From: Meconema thalassinum
Taxonomy: Eukaryota > Arthropoda > Insecta > Orthoptera > Tettigoniidae
DNA length: 64,000 nt
Direction: 5' to 3'
Assembly: GCA_946902985.2 (NCBI GenBank)
Contig: OX336389.2
Span: forward strand, 339,238,444 to 339,302,443
The position numbers and the translations under genes are program-made. Position 1 is the stretch's first letter. Every line of letters begins with the position of its first letter. Under the pieces are notes generated by a model. The model did not search any database. It was not told the DNA's origin and was given only the letters and a program-made list of their open reading frames with translations. Positions 53,008 to 64,000 of this stretch are shown here, piece by piece.

Positions 53008-55209
53008 AACTAAGCAAGAAAGAGAGGTCAGTCTTATGTTAAAATCACGAATATTTTTTTATTCAGAATAGATCCCTAGCCTAGCATGAGAGTCGCAAAC
53101 GGCTAGTCCGATACTATTCTGCCCTGAAAGAAAATATAAAAAAGTCCTAAACAAGATTTAAATTACTCTCATGGTCCTAATACAAAATTCGACTAAGAAC
53201 GAACAAGCTAAGAGAGTGGCACGTAAGATCAGCCCTAAGCAATTACATCGAAAAGGACTACGGGAGGATCAAACATCAAAAGAATCTACTGCAAAGCAAG
53301 ACATTTACTTGTTTACAAATACTAGAACATTTACATTTAATAGCAAGGGGAAAATTTATTCTACGCTATGATGATGCCATCTCTAACATTTATCTTTAAA
53401 TTACGGGTTTAGCTAGTCCTAAATATAATTAATTAATAAACGAGACGCGTTTATTACAACGAAAATCAAGCTATTTGCACAACGTTGCTGAATTTAAAAA
53501 AAGCTATGCTAATACAACACAAATGCATACAATAATTCAGCGCTCCTATGGTTGTGCAATTGGCACTGCCTACGTACTCGATTTGTTACTGTGTGTAACA
53601 AATGGTCATAGTTTCAAAGTGTTAAGGAAGTTGGAAAAATAGGAAAGCCTGCAAATGCGATGGTAATTAAACAATTACATCGACTCATATTGCTACCAAT
53701 CTAATGTGTGTGCTACAGTTATCACATCACCAATTGGTTGTCGACTATTCATGTGAAAGTGTATCAAAATGTATCTAAAATGGTTTAGCAATAACTAAGT
53801 GTTAACACTCGGTCCAGAAAATATATTATTTTTAGTATTTATTATCTTATTTAAGTTCAGGGGGAATTATGAGATTTGTTTAGTTTTACAAAATCCTATG
53901 TTTGATTATTAAAGCTTCACACAATTATTTATTCCTCACGGTATAGTTGTTCAGTTTATGGACCTTTAAATAGCGTTCTGTGTACTCAGGTAACGTGTGT
54001 ATCAAACTTAAGCAAAATAACTCAATAGTTTAATAGTTTACTAGACACCCTGTGTCTTCACCAATACTTGAACATTATTAGACATCCTGTGTCTCCACCA
54101 ATTACTTCATTCTTATTACGGATTCATCAATCCAGGCGCCCTCGGTTAGGTACGACTGCAAATAGTTCATTACCACCGGTATAACCACAATAACAATGTC
54201 GGAGGTATTAATCCACCATCACGACTCATATAATACTCTAATAATGTTAATTACAATAAGTGTGGATTCCTAAATTATACACGTTTTAAATGCTGGTCGT
54301 AAAGGTTATGTGTACAGAAAACACATCCTGACAACGCTTTGAATTAACATGAAGGCTACTGATACAAGCTAAAGTGTGTGATTGTGCATTTATATAATTG
54401 CCTCTTCCCTGAATGAGGTCGAACCTATGTTCTTTTGGTTACATAATATTGTATCTCTCATGGCCTGTCTGGCTTCTTGTAAAGAAATAAACCTGTTTCT
54501 AAGTATTGATCTGGCCAAACAAATGAATAACGGGACTGCATTCCGATGTTATAATACTAGGAATGTCACAGCCTTCTGAATAAATAAATAATGCACTGCC
54601 TAAGATTGAGTGCGCTGTGGACTGGTTTGGCTTGTAACCTTGGCCTTGATTTATCATCTGCCAAAACTAGTTTCTTTGTCATCAGCTTGACAAAATAAAA
54701 GTTGATAATAACTGTTTTGAAATGATACGAAATGGACATTTCAAAATACTGCCTTCCTGGCATTTATAAATGTTTAACAAAACTATTACTTTCCACACGC
54801 GTTCTTATAATAGCTGCCTGCGTTGTGCACTTAAAGAAATGAAACCAAATTAAATTAAATCTACTGTACAATACGCTACTAATACATGATCTGACTTACA
54901 GATGCAGCGACCTTTGGTTCGAGACCCGCCATGAGCTGTTATAAGCGGTCTCTTATATGGTATTATATCATCTCCTCATTGTATCCGGTCATCTTCCGCT
55001 GCCAATTCCCCACGTATGATTTTGAAATCGATTGTCATAGCGTGGATGGGGTTATATTCGAAGATCTGATGTTTTAGCAGGATCATAATGTTAGCGTTGG
55101 TGATAATATTATACATGTTTAAGGAAAACTTGCACTCACTGATGCTAATGTGCGGTAATAAATTGCCCATTTTCACTCCGCCACTGCGTTAACTTATCGC
55201 TTGTGCGAC
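53008..55209. other. Unassigned AT-rich DNA
   Basis: No gene, repeat family or RNA seen. Short open frames (53171-53371, 54382-54579, 54566-54763) look like chance. 'ctagacaccctgtgtcttcaccaata' -type sequence is doubled near 54040 and 54080. Confidence 0.4.
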
Positions 55210-55351
55210 ACTCACACGTGACTTTTTCACTAATATTTACATAAAATATTAAACCAAAAATTACTATAAATCCGGCAAACAAAAAAATATACTTGTAGAT
55301 TTTATACAGTTCATCAATTTCACAGTTTATGTAGCACTGAGGTTTGACCAT
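55210..55351 (-). CDS. Possible host first exon: short N-terminus plus one membrane segment
   Basis: From ATG 55351: MVKPQCYINCEIDELYKIYK, then a ~19-residue hydrophobic segment ('YIFLFAGFIVIFGLIFYV'), then polar residues. A consensus donor gtgagt follows on the reverse strand at 55215-55210. The layout (short N-terminal tail, one membrane span) fits a type II anchor such as those of Golgi enzymes. Without splicing the frame would close after 68 residues. No later exon is identified. It might be chance; I know no homologue. Confidence 0.3.
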
Positions 55352-56775
55352 GCAGTCGTAAAGTTTGTGTTACACACGTCCATCATTTCACCTCGTGAAT
55401 AAATAATATTTCACGGTTTATGTATTAATAAACGTCTGCAATCATTAGATTGTCAAATAATGCTCTGATGGCTGTCCATTAGACAAATACACACTGATTT
55501 TCCGTGTCACGTGGTTTCCCTTTACGGAACGTACTTTTACTTGTGCTCCAACATGCACATCGATGTTGCTTCACCCAATGACAAATAAGAACTGGTGTTA
55601 CTAAATATGGCGTTCTCTTAGGATATGAGTTAGCCGCGTAAATTGACAGTTTCGTTGATCTGCGAAGTATGCTGTATTTTAAATAAGCAGAATTACTTTG
55701 TTTAAATTATAGTTGATTTATGGAATGTCTAAAGTGCATAAAAATATGATTATAAGCGATTTTGCTTCAGCTTCTTCCCGCCGCTCGCAGGGTATGTTCA
55801 GTTACTCTTCAGCATGGATCTTGGTCTTTGTTAGCTGTGCAAACATGCGTCAACATGCGTCAACGGGCGCAGTATATGTGTCAATGTTGTAATGCATGTG
55901 CATGAAATCGCTTAAATAATTTGTGCTAACCGTGTATTCTTTGAAAACTGAAATATTTTCCTCGCATATCAGACTCATTACTTGATACTGTTCTCAATAC
56001 AAAAATAGTCATCAGTCCATTTTTTAGGTAGATTTCATTAGAAAGCTAACTATTGCAATGGGTACCATGTTTCGACTTCCGGAAAATTTCGACATATCTT
56101 CGCGTTTCACATCCCCCAGACCCCAAAACCACCGTCAGTTCAAAAGTTTATATATAATTTATATATATATCAGTTTCTTGTGGACACGATAACTGCCGTA
56201 ATTTTGTACCAATCACTTTGAATTTTTTACATAATATGTATCCCTATAAAATCTCGGTCGAGTTCGTAAATGGGCAAAATCGGTCGAAGGGGGGTGAAAA
56301 TGGGGGGCTTTTTTTTTTGAAAAAGTGAAATTTCGCTATAACTCTCTTAATACATGAAATATCGAATCCATTCAAAGTTCATAATATGTGTCGGATAAGT
56401 GCCAAAAATTTATGTCAAATAAGTTTTTTGATAGCACCTACCATTGTCCAAAGGGGTGGAAAAAAGTGGGATTTTCGGGAAACATTAATCATATCTCTCT
56501 TAATAGGCACAATATCAAAACCGTACAAAATGGAAAATATTCCCCTAATAATTACCTAAAACTTTTGTCTGAAAGAATTTTTGATATGACCCACCATTAC
56601 GTCAAGGGATGAGAAAAATGATTTCGGAATTTTAAAAAATGCCAAGTGCCATCAGAGGTTACCATAACAACGCTTTTAAATTGATAAGGGATGATCTATC
56701 AGAGGTTGCCAAGACAACGCCATTGACAAGATCACATTCATTTTTAGCCTACTTTTCACACTTTTCAAAAATGGG
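55352..56775. other. Unassigned DNA
   Basis: Upstream of the possible exon lies an inverted CCAAT box (cccaatgaca at 55575) and little else. 56040-56640 is AT-rich with 'tataactctcttaatacatg'-type sequence; no gene seen. Confidence 0.35.
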
Positions 56776-57700
56776 GAAAAAGTAGACTTATGAGATCGAT
56801 CCGGGAAAATGTGTCTGTCCTTCTGTCTGTCTGTCAGTCCTGTCTGTCTGGCTGTGTGTGTGTCCCCCCCCCCCTATCAACTCCTAAACGGCTGCAGCAA
56901 TCGAAACCAAATTTAGTATGAGTAAAGTTGTATACCGAAATATCTCAGGCCCATATTTGAAAAAGATTCCAGTGCTACCAACTGCTAAAAAAAACGCACT
57001 AGAAATTTGAGCTCCATGTTGGATATCTTGGAAGGTATACATGGGAGCTATTCTAAAATTGGCACACATGTAGATAATACTATTTCAGTTTAATTTCCAG
57101 GTGGCCATACATGACAGCGTTGCCGAAATATGTTTAAGCCTTCTGATAAGTCCAATTTTTAAATGCATATAACTTCTACACTATCAATTGGATTTCAACC
57201 AAATTTTGTATGTAATATGTGTACATAAACAGATAATACTGAGTGTATTCTTAAGAGCCACCAGGGCTGCCAACTGTTAATAATTGCTCTCTATTTTGTA
57301 TCCAAATATATCAGAAAGTATGCAAGCCGACAGCTTTAAACTATGCACACGTAAATTACCTGACATTTTACATTAATTTGGAGTAACTTATATACGTCAG
57401 TTCTACCAACATGATTCTAAGCCTGCTGATAGGACCAATTTTTAAATACATGTAACTTCTATACCAACAAATGGATTTCATCCAAAATTGGCACAAAAAG
57501 ATATAATATTTCAGATTATTTCTGACCAGCACTCGCATGACATTGTTGCCAACTTGCTTTTACGTGTACTAATAGATCCAATGTCTAAATCCTTTGAACT
57601 TCAACCACATTTTGTATTCTGTACCTTAGGAGATGGAAGTAAGAATATATTCAGTCACCAGAGCTGCCAACTGTATTGCTCTATTAGGCTACATTATGCC
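56776..57700. repeat. (TGTC)n tract and degenerate ~240-bp repeats
   Basis: A tgtctgtc microsatellite (56810-56862) and a C run (56863-56873) precede loosely repeated units with 'aacttctacactatcaattg', 'gatttcaaccaaattttgta' and 'gctgccaactg' near 56890, 57170, 57425 and 57600. Likely one diverged repeat family. Confidence 0.45.
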
Positions 57701-57875
57701 TAGTATACCTTATTTCGAACTAATTAAGACATTTCGATATTACCCACTTAATTTCGTCATTATTCTAGATAGGTTCATATACTGTAGATTAATCTATGGC
57801 ATGAGTCTTAATTTTAAGAAAAGTAGGCTCTTTAGTTCGTCACGGAACTTCTTGTTCCATCTGACTATGAGGGAA

Positions 57876-58040
57876 GCGGCTAACTGGTAGCATGCTGAAC
57901 TTCTATGCCTAAGGTCGCTGGTTCAAAGCCGGCCAAAGTCGCCGGATTTTCTAAGAGCGCTAAAAATCTGTCAGCATGCTTTCCTTCGGAGGGGAAGTTA
58001 AAACGTTCGTTGCAAGTTGCTGGTTGCGGTGGCATCTAGC
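57876..58040 (+). mobile_element. SINE-5
   Basis: 'aactggtagcatgctgaact' and 'gtcgctggttcaaagccggc' match the head seen at 63922-64000. The body contains 'ttccttcggaggggaagtta'. Confidence 0.7.
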
Positions 58041-58109
58041 AGCCAAGTTCACAGCTAGGTGTCGTTGACGTTAGTATTTGGTACAAAATTAGGTACTTCT
58101 ACTTAAAAT

Positions 58110-58250
58110 TGACCGTCTGCAGACCTTACCTGAATTACAGACTAATACAGTCATCACAAATAACACCGTTTATCAGACAGATTCTACACACACCCAATGT
58201 ACACGGGGTTACATGACCACCTTGTCGCAGCCCCTAAACTGAGGAACTAA
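58110..58250 (+). mobile_element. SINE-3 3' fragment
   Basis: 'acactaatacagtcatcaca'-like sequence, 'cacggggttacatgaccacc' and 'gcccctaaactg' match the tail at 60365-60495. Confidence 0.6.
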
Positions 58251-58737
58251 CCAACATCTCTGCGGGAGATAAAATTTTGCGTGAAGAAGTAACAGACTGT
58301 TAGATAGTTACACATTAGTTCCAAACCTTGCATAAGGACAGTGTGATCACAAGTGTAAAAATGAACCCCAAATGACAAGAAGGTTACCATCCCCATAAGA
58401 CAGTAAAATGTTAAAAATATGCATAGAAAGACGACAAAATGTTAACTAACCTCCAATTGTAAAATACTTTCTCGCAATAAATGAGGTCTGATCCTCCTAC
58501 GAAAACCTGCATATTTTTCCTATTATAGCCTATCCCCTAGTTTGCCCGGTGAAATCTACCTCCGCCTTCCGGCGTGCCGAGAGGAATTTTTATATATTTA
58601 AACGCGGCACTCACTGTCCACTTTTCTACGTTTGCAAAGGGACATTTTCGTTCCCAAATACATTATTACTTTCAGTTGTTCGTGAGAACGTTAGTTCACA
58701 GTAAGGTTAAAAAACACAATGCATGTCTACCCCTTAT

Positions 58738-59085
58738 TATTCCCGTTTTCCAACGGGGTCGGGGATGAGATGCGATGGAAGTCTTTGTGGCGGATGGTTT
58801 TTACAGCCGGATGCCCTTTCTGACGCCAACCTCACGAGAGTAGTTAATGAGAGATGAAAAGAATGTTGGTGAATGAAACTGGGAAAGGATGTGGAAGGAA
58901 GCGGCCGTGGCCTGTCAGAAGGTACCGTCAGCATTTGCCTGGAGTTGAAAATGGGAAATCACGGAAAATCATTTCAAGGACGGCCGACAGTGGGGCTCGA
59001 ACCCACGCGTCTACCGAGTCAGCAGAGGGCTTGGCCCCATGACCTAACGCTGCTCTTTAACGAGCGTAGCCACTGCTGTCGGTAA
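58738..59085 (-). mobile_element. SINE-3, reverse
   Basis: Read leftward from 59085: tRNA-like head with B box 'gggttcgagcccc' (59000-58988), then 'ttccgtgatttcccattttc', 'actccaggcaaatgctgac' and 'cacggccgcttccttcca'. Confidence 0.75.
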
Positions 59086-60137
59086 AGTAGTGAACCACAA
59101 TGAACCTCCGAAATCATTTTCCGGATGTAAACTGGCCATTTCCTGTGGATGTCCTATGATAACTGTACCTAGGCCTATATAATCTCCCGTGGAATGCAGC
59201 AGGTCTTTCACTCTCCGGCGAAGTTTGCAGCTGTAATTCCAAAGGAAAGAATGGAGAAGATCTCATTCTTACCTCCTTTTAAGGTGGAACTAATTATGCG
59301 TCTTAGAACATTCCTACAGCCCAGTAAAAGAAACATCACGTCAAGACGAAATCTACGAATAATTCAGAGATTTTTCTTGTGGTTTTATCTCCTTTCTCTG
59401 TAAATTACAACAAAGTTCTTATTAACTAGGTTTTTCTGTATGAAAAACATATATTGGAACTCAAGCACACTATAAAAACTTGGCCAGGGAGACACATGAA
59501 ATGCCTTCACGGGCTGCGTTCGACCCGTGTTATCCATGCTGTAATGGATTCGTAGATATTGAGGAGAACTTGTGAATTATTTCGGATTATCGCTATGTTT
59601 GATTGTTCTATATGTAGGCCATAGAGTTATGTACCAGTTGATGAAGAATACTGCTTTGATTGATTATATAAACGTTCACTTCCATCGAATGATTAGTACA
59701 TAAAAACAATAAAAAATAATTTTAAAAATCCGCAGAGCCGCCATCTTGAGTTTATTAAAACAATTGAAGTAAATTAGATGCCAGTAGATTAAATCTTGTA
59801 TAAACATTTACCATGCCAGGTTTCACTGCGCTCGGATGATTAAATCGCTAGAAACCTCCATTCAAATATTTTAAATTCGCTTGGCCACCATGTTGGTTCT
59901 GTACTTAACAGGTTTTTAAAAGTCGCATAGGTGAACTTTTCTTAATATTCTCTATCACCATACTATATTTTAGGGTAATATCAGTAACAGTTTCGGAGAT
60001 ATAGAATGCCGGTTATATATTTCGCGCAGACTCAATGTTGGATTGTTGAAACGTATTAAAATCTGAAATGCTCGGTCGAGGTTGGACGAGATAATAGTAT
60101 GTCCTCACCGACTTAAGTTAGTTATTAGTTATTGTTG
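59086..60137. other. Unassigned DNA
   Basis: No gene or repeat recognised. The open frame 59194-59403 has no motif. Confidence 0.4.
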
Positions 60138-60495
60138 TTTTAAGGGGCGGAACTACGTGGTCATCTGCCCCTTACCGAGTTTCATTGAAATCGATGCTGT
60201 CATTTAGATTTGATTATGGTCACACACATATCACATACACACGCACACGCACATTGTCATCCTGGAAGTGGTTTTCCGTGGTTTCCCACTTCCACTCCAG
60301 GCAAATGCCGGGATGGTTCCTAAATTAAGACCATGGCCACCTCCTTCCCAATCTTCTCCTGAATTACAACTATACACACTAATACAGCCATCACAATAAC
60401 ACAGGTTATCAGACAAATTTCACTCACTCACTCACTCACCCACACAAGTACACGGGGCTACATGACCACGATATTGCATAGCCCCTAAATGAATC
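60138..60495 (+). mobile_element. SINE-3, forward, with upstream SINE-like segment
   Basis: 'taaggggcggaactacgtgg' and 'catctgccccttaccgag' precede the SINE-3 body ('gtggtttcccacttccactc', 'caggcaaatgccgggatgg') and tail ('acggggctacatgaccacga'). A (CA)n tract (60223-60250) and an (ACTC)n tract (60420-60440) interrupt it. Confidence 0.7.
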
Positions 60496-60801
60496 TACAG
60501 CTGCATTCTTACACACATACACAGAAGAAATGTGATCTCATAAGCCTATAGGCTAAAAAAAGCCACTGCAAATAATTTCCATCCTCAAAGAATATTGTCA
60601 TTGCTTTGTGATTTACGCAACCTTGTAATTTTATTTTGCCCTCGCTTGGCAGTCAGTTCAATAGAGCTTCCACTTTTTTTTTTTCGTTCATTCTCTTGCC
60701 ACGTGACGCTTTCTTATGCATCACCAGCTTCCAGTCTATCAGTCAGGTAATGAAACCAATGGCGACTGTATACTACAATCTTCCTTGCCTGTAACTGAGC
60801 A

Positions 60802-60906
60802 GTGAAATGCCATGTTGTGTGGTTCGGATTCCACATAAAAAGAAGGTCACGTGGCTCATAATCACAAGATTCACGGGCACGTAAAACTAAAATCGTCCTT
60901 TCTTTT
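60802..60906 (+). mobile_element. SINE-2, 5'-truncated
   Basis: 'gtggttcggattccacataa' and 'gtcacgtggctcataatcac' match SINE-2. A perfect 12-bp TSD tgtaactgagca is at 60790-60801 and 60907-60918. Confidence 0.85.
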
Positions 60907-60918
60907 TGTAACTGAGCA

Positions 60919-61725
60919 ATTTGTTGTTGCTAGGAAAAGTAAAAGTTGTCAAATGGTCTTTACAGTAGTTGTGTGCAATAAAAAAAAAACTATAGGCTAT
61001 GTGTGTTTATTCATTATACTGTATGTGAATGATGCGAAATGTCAGCTAACGTTGTGCTGCAGTACGACACTCGTTCTCTAAATGTTGCATATTTTCCTGT
61101 TATTTTACTACAAGTTATGTTTGAAAATTTTCTAAGATTGTGTGAATGAAAGTACGTCATCAAATGGGAGAATGTATTGAACTGTATGCACGGCATAATC
61201 TTGACGGGGTGTTTTTATTTTCAAAGAGCGATTTTACACTCTAGTAGGAATTTGTATTTAGTTTTCTGGCATCACGTCTTAAATAACTGATCAAAAGTTT
61301 TCCAAAAAAGATGATCCTTATCTCCGTTAGATGGTTTCGGTCTTCATAATTTACACAAAATATAACTGAAGTCATACACCCCTTGTTAGCGTAAACGTAG
61401 GTGAAGATTTAAATGAACATTTTTGTCGCCTGTTTTTAGGCCTAGCAACTTAACATTTCCCATGTTTTTCATGCTGAGAATTGGGCAAGGTTGCTTTTGA
61501 AGTGGAGTGGCGTCCTTGCAATACATGAAATAGATAATTGTGAGAAATATATATACTGTATAATTATGAAATATTTATGGCTAAATTGGTTAATTATTTG
61601 TAAATGTTATACAAATCGTAGCCTTTCACCACTGTCACATTTTAGTATTGAAATGGCTCAAGTTAATGCGTAATATAGTCTACCGACAGAGTTGGGCAAA
61701 ATACTCAGAAATAGTACATTATGTA
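60919..61725. other. Unassigned DNA
   Basis: No gene or repeat recognised. Confidence 0.4.
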
Positions 61726-61726
61726 G

Positions 61727-62215
61727 CGAGCCTATAATGACAATAATCAAGACACGAGTATGTTTATAAAACGAGTGAAGCGAGTTTTATAATTTCCATA
61801 CGTGTGTCTTAATTACCATTATAGGCAAGTTGCATACGACTGTTTATGTTCGACGATAATTAGAACGTTTATGTTCGAACAAAAATATTCATAAATATAT
61901 GTCGAGATTTCGCCAGTTTTATGTACTGAACAGAGCGCATGGGACGTAGAGAATACCTTGTATTTGACCATGCCCTCCTCGAACACCCCACTATGACACT
62001 AGCAACGCAGTGAAATTTAAAATGGGAGGCCGTGGAAGTCAGCGCAGGTGCGATGCTATCCTTACCTAATTGATCACACAACTGTTTCTTGAGCTCTGAT
62101 TTGTGGGAGAAACTGTTTCATAGTGAAAAGTAGTGTTATAATGACCCTCATTATGATACAGTTTTCTGACATATAATTTTTACATTTCGACATCGTCGAA
62201 CATAAATGTATTTTC
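61727..62215. mobile_element. Hairpin-rich MITE-like region
   Basis: Arms of ~50 bp face each other around 61782: 'gcctataatgacaataatca' and 'agacacgagtatg' are matched inversely by 'catacgtgtgtct' and 'attaccattataggc'. The loop is acgagtgaagcgagt. A second inverted pair, 'ttatgttcgacgat' (61843) and 'atcgtcgaacataa' (62192), encloses the right part, and ataatga-ccc-tcattat (62138-62154) is a further hairpin. Confidence 0.55.
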
Positions 62216-62647
62216 GATACAAAATTCAAAATACAATAACTGAATCCTTGAAAATAAAATTTAAAATGTGTTTTAAAATAAAATTTAAAATACTGAACAC
62301 TATCATTTAAGTACCGTATTCTTGCAGACCATTGATTTGAAAAATCTTAATGGAATGGAAATCTTTTTCGCTGGAGGTACCTTCCAAGTTTTGTTTCTCT
62401 TGTTATGTACTTTGTCCCGTACTTCTATGACAAATTGAATGCTTTGCCTATTTTATCCTATCGTTGTAAAGGATACGTTTAGCGTTGGTCTTCAAAACCG
62501 AAGATTGTCCGATGGAATTTAAGATTTTTTAGTGCGACATCATCGTGTCGGTACTTACTGTCATGTTAATGATCCCCTCCTGGGTAAGATTCTGACACCC
62601 CAGTTTGTCGGAAGCTACTGCAGTTAAAAGGGAAGGTAAACCCAAAA

Positions 62648-62696
<49 letters not shown>

Positions 62697-63494
62697 TGAA
62701 GTTAAAGGAGCTAAGGCACCAATAAAAATATGATTATTTTAAACAAGTTAAAATAAACGGACGAGGTTCCATCTTACTGTGATATGTTTTTCACTAGAAA
62801 ATCTCGTTATGAACGGAGCAATTTTTCGCGTGTATACACATGTTATAATCCAAATTCACTCATTTTAAAACTCTAGGTACGATACACCCACATTGAGATT
62901 TATAGAGAAAATCTAGTAAGTACAGGACATAGCAATGGAACGTTAAAATTAATTAACTCGCGCCTAAAGGCGTAATTTAAGCTTGGCTAGTCATTTTGCA
63001 AGATTGAAACATTTACGTAGCTTCCGAGGGGAGATATTTCCTAAAGTCATTTTTATTGGTGATGATAATAATAATGATATGGCTTTGACGTCTATTTTAA
63101 CTGCTGATAGGTATGCCTAGTTATAATTTTCCTCTGGAAGGGTTCCTTAACAAGCCAGTAAACCCATCAACACGATGCTGTCGCGTTAAAACACCCTTAC
63201 ATTCTATCGGACTGAGCCAGGCTCGAACCCAGTACGCCACTCTTAGAAGAAGAACAAATGTGGCAGTGGAGGAAGTAGGTCGAGTCTTGTGGAACCGAGA
63301 GAGCGATGAGGATCTCGCGTTCCATGCACAACGGGCTGGCCGGGACAGTGGAGGGTGACGGTCACACAGACCGCACCGGGTTCGATGTCCGCCAAGACCA
63401 CTCGCCGTGAACATCGCAAATGTACGGCTTCATTATGTGATGTGACAATGTCAGAACCTGTAACTCTTTTAAAGCATGGGCTGGAACTATTAAT
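62216..63494. repeat. Unassigned DNA with an (ATT)n microsatellite
   Basis: (ATT)n runs at 62648-62696. Just before it, 'ctactgcagttaaaagggaa' resembles a SINE-4 tail that ends in such a tract. Near 63200-63420 two tRNA-like B-box phrases (gctcgaaccc; gggttcgatgt) hint at further SINE heads. Confidence 0.5.
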
Positions 63495-63830
63495 GAAAAA
63501 TGAAAATCCACAGCCTGCTTCCAGTCTCCGACTGGGTCAGGAATGGAATGAATGAAGCCCCCATCTAGCGGCGAGGGTATGAATCGTGCCGGCTGCCGAA
63601 GCCTGACGCACTCCTCTGGGGAAATGATTAAATGAGTGACAGATGAAATGAAATGATAGTGGAGAGTGTTGCTGGAATGAAATTTTGACAGGGAAAACCG
63701 GAGTACCCGGAGAAAAACCTGTCTGCCTCCGTTTTGTCCAGCACAGATCTCACATGGAGTGACCAACAATTGAACCACGGACCCAGCGGTGAGAGGCCGG
63801 CGTGCTGCCGCCTAAGCCACGGAGGCGTCG
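63495..63830 (-). mobile_element. SINE-1, reverse
   Basis: Same family as 3733-4064 and 47556-47899. A perfect 14-bp TSD ctggaactattaat is at 63481-63494 and 63831-63844. Confidence 0.9.
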
Positions 63831-63921
63831 CTGGAACTATTAATATTGAGGTTAATTTGCTTAGTGTTCTATTGTACTTATTTTACCACCATGATTGGCG
63901 CAATGTAAAGTAAGGTCTTTT

Positions 63922-64000
63922 GGCGGCTTCTGTGGCGCAGTTGGTAGCATGCTGAGCTTCTATGCCAAGGTCGCGGGTTCAAACCAGGCCAAAGAGCGTT
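63922..64000 (+). mobile_element. SINE-5, cut by the window end
   Basis: 'ggcggcttctgtggcgcagt', 'tggtagcatgctgagcttct' and the B box 'gggttcaaacc' match the copy at 57876-58040. Confidence 0.75.

Overview
The window is animal nuclear DNA made almost wholly of transposable elements, with no clear operon, rRNA or intact host gene. The families present (tRNA-derived SINEs, RTE and CR1-like LINEs, Ty1/copia, a Penelope-like element, THAP/P-like, Tc1/mariner, pogo and hAT-like relics, and a Maverick/Polinton-type viral element) point to an arthropod, most likely an insect with a large repeat-rich genome. A polyneopteran (for example an orthopteran) is a guess from the SINE types, not something the sequence proves.

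Left edge, 1-5709: a decayed Maverick/Polinton-like endogenous viral element. A leftward block carries a coat-like protein, an adenain-like protease, a pX-like peptide and a fibre-like protein. A rightward block carries an A32/FtsK-type packaging ATPase, a DUF8207-like protein and an rve integrase. The blocks diverge from a 70-bp spacer at 2900-2969. Two SINEs with clear target-site duplications (TSDs) split the protease and DUF8207-like genes; frameshifts and stops break most of the rest. No DNA polymerase is in view and would have to lie left of the window.

5710-14111: gene-free repeats, then a Ty1/copia LTR element (3' LTR 13899-14111) whose gag gene is split by a 3.2-kb reverse-strand RTE LINE. 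Its pol has lost the zinc knuckle, protease and integrase core next to a 44-bp direct repeat. 14112-22272: a THAP-type first exon between inverted repeats, a 3-copy 121-bp tandem repeat, SINEs, a Tc1/mariner-like transposase fragment and a pogo/Tigger-like MITE.

22273-34070: a clean nest. One RTE LINE, bounded by an 11-bp TSD and an (AAT)n tail, was later hit by a CR1/L2-like LINE (reverse strand, 23084-26696), a SINE (26849-27041) and a third LINE (27577-32323, 18-bp TSD). Removing the insertions leaves about 3.2 kb, the normal length of an RTE. Both inserted LINEs carry a hydrophobic stretch followed by a 2A-like NPGP motif near the N-terminus.

34071-44400: dispersed repeats, a THAP pseudogene with a plausible 5' exon and intron, and three collinear fragments of one DDE transposase. 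44400-53000: Penelope-like sequence with two inverted copies of a hammerhead-ribozyme-like motif, a ~165-bp tandem array split by a Penelope-like insertion (12-bp TSD), a fold-back element, a mariner-type HTH relic, a hAT-like MITE (8-bp TSD) and several SINEs. 53000-64000: mostly unassigned DNA, one possible host exon (a short membrane-anchor protein, reverse strand 55216-55351), degenerate repeats, a hairpin MITE and more SINEs.

The features do not form one pathway. The window is a layered insertion record in which TSDs let the order of many events be read directly.
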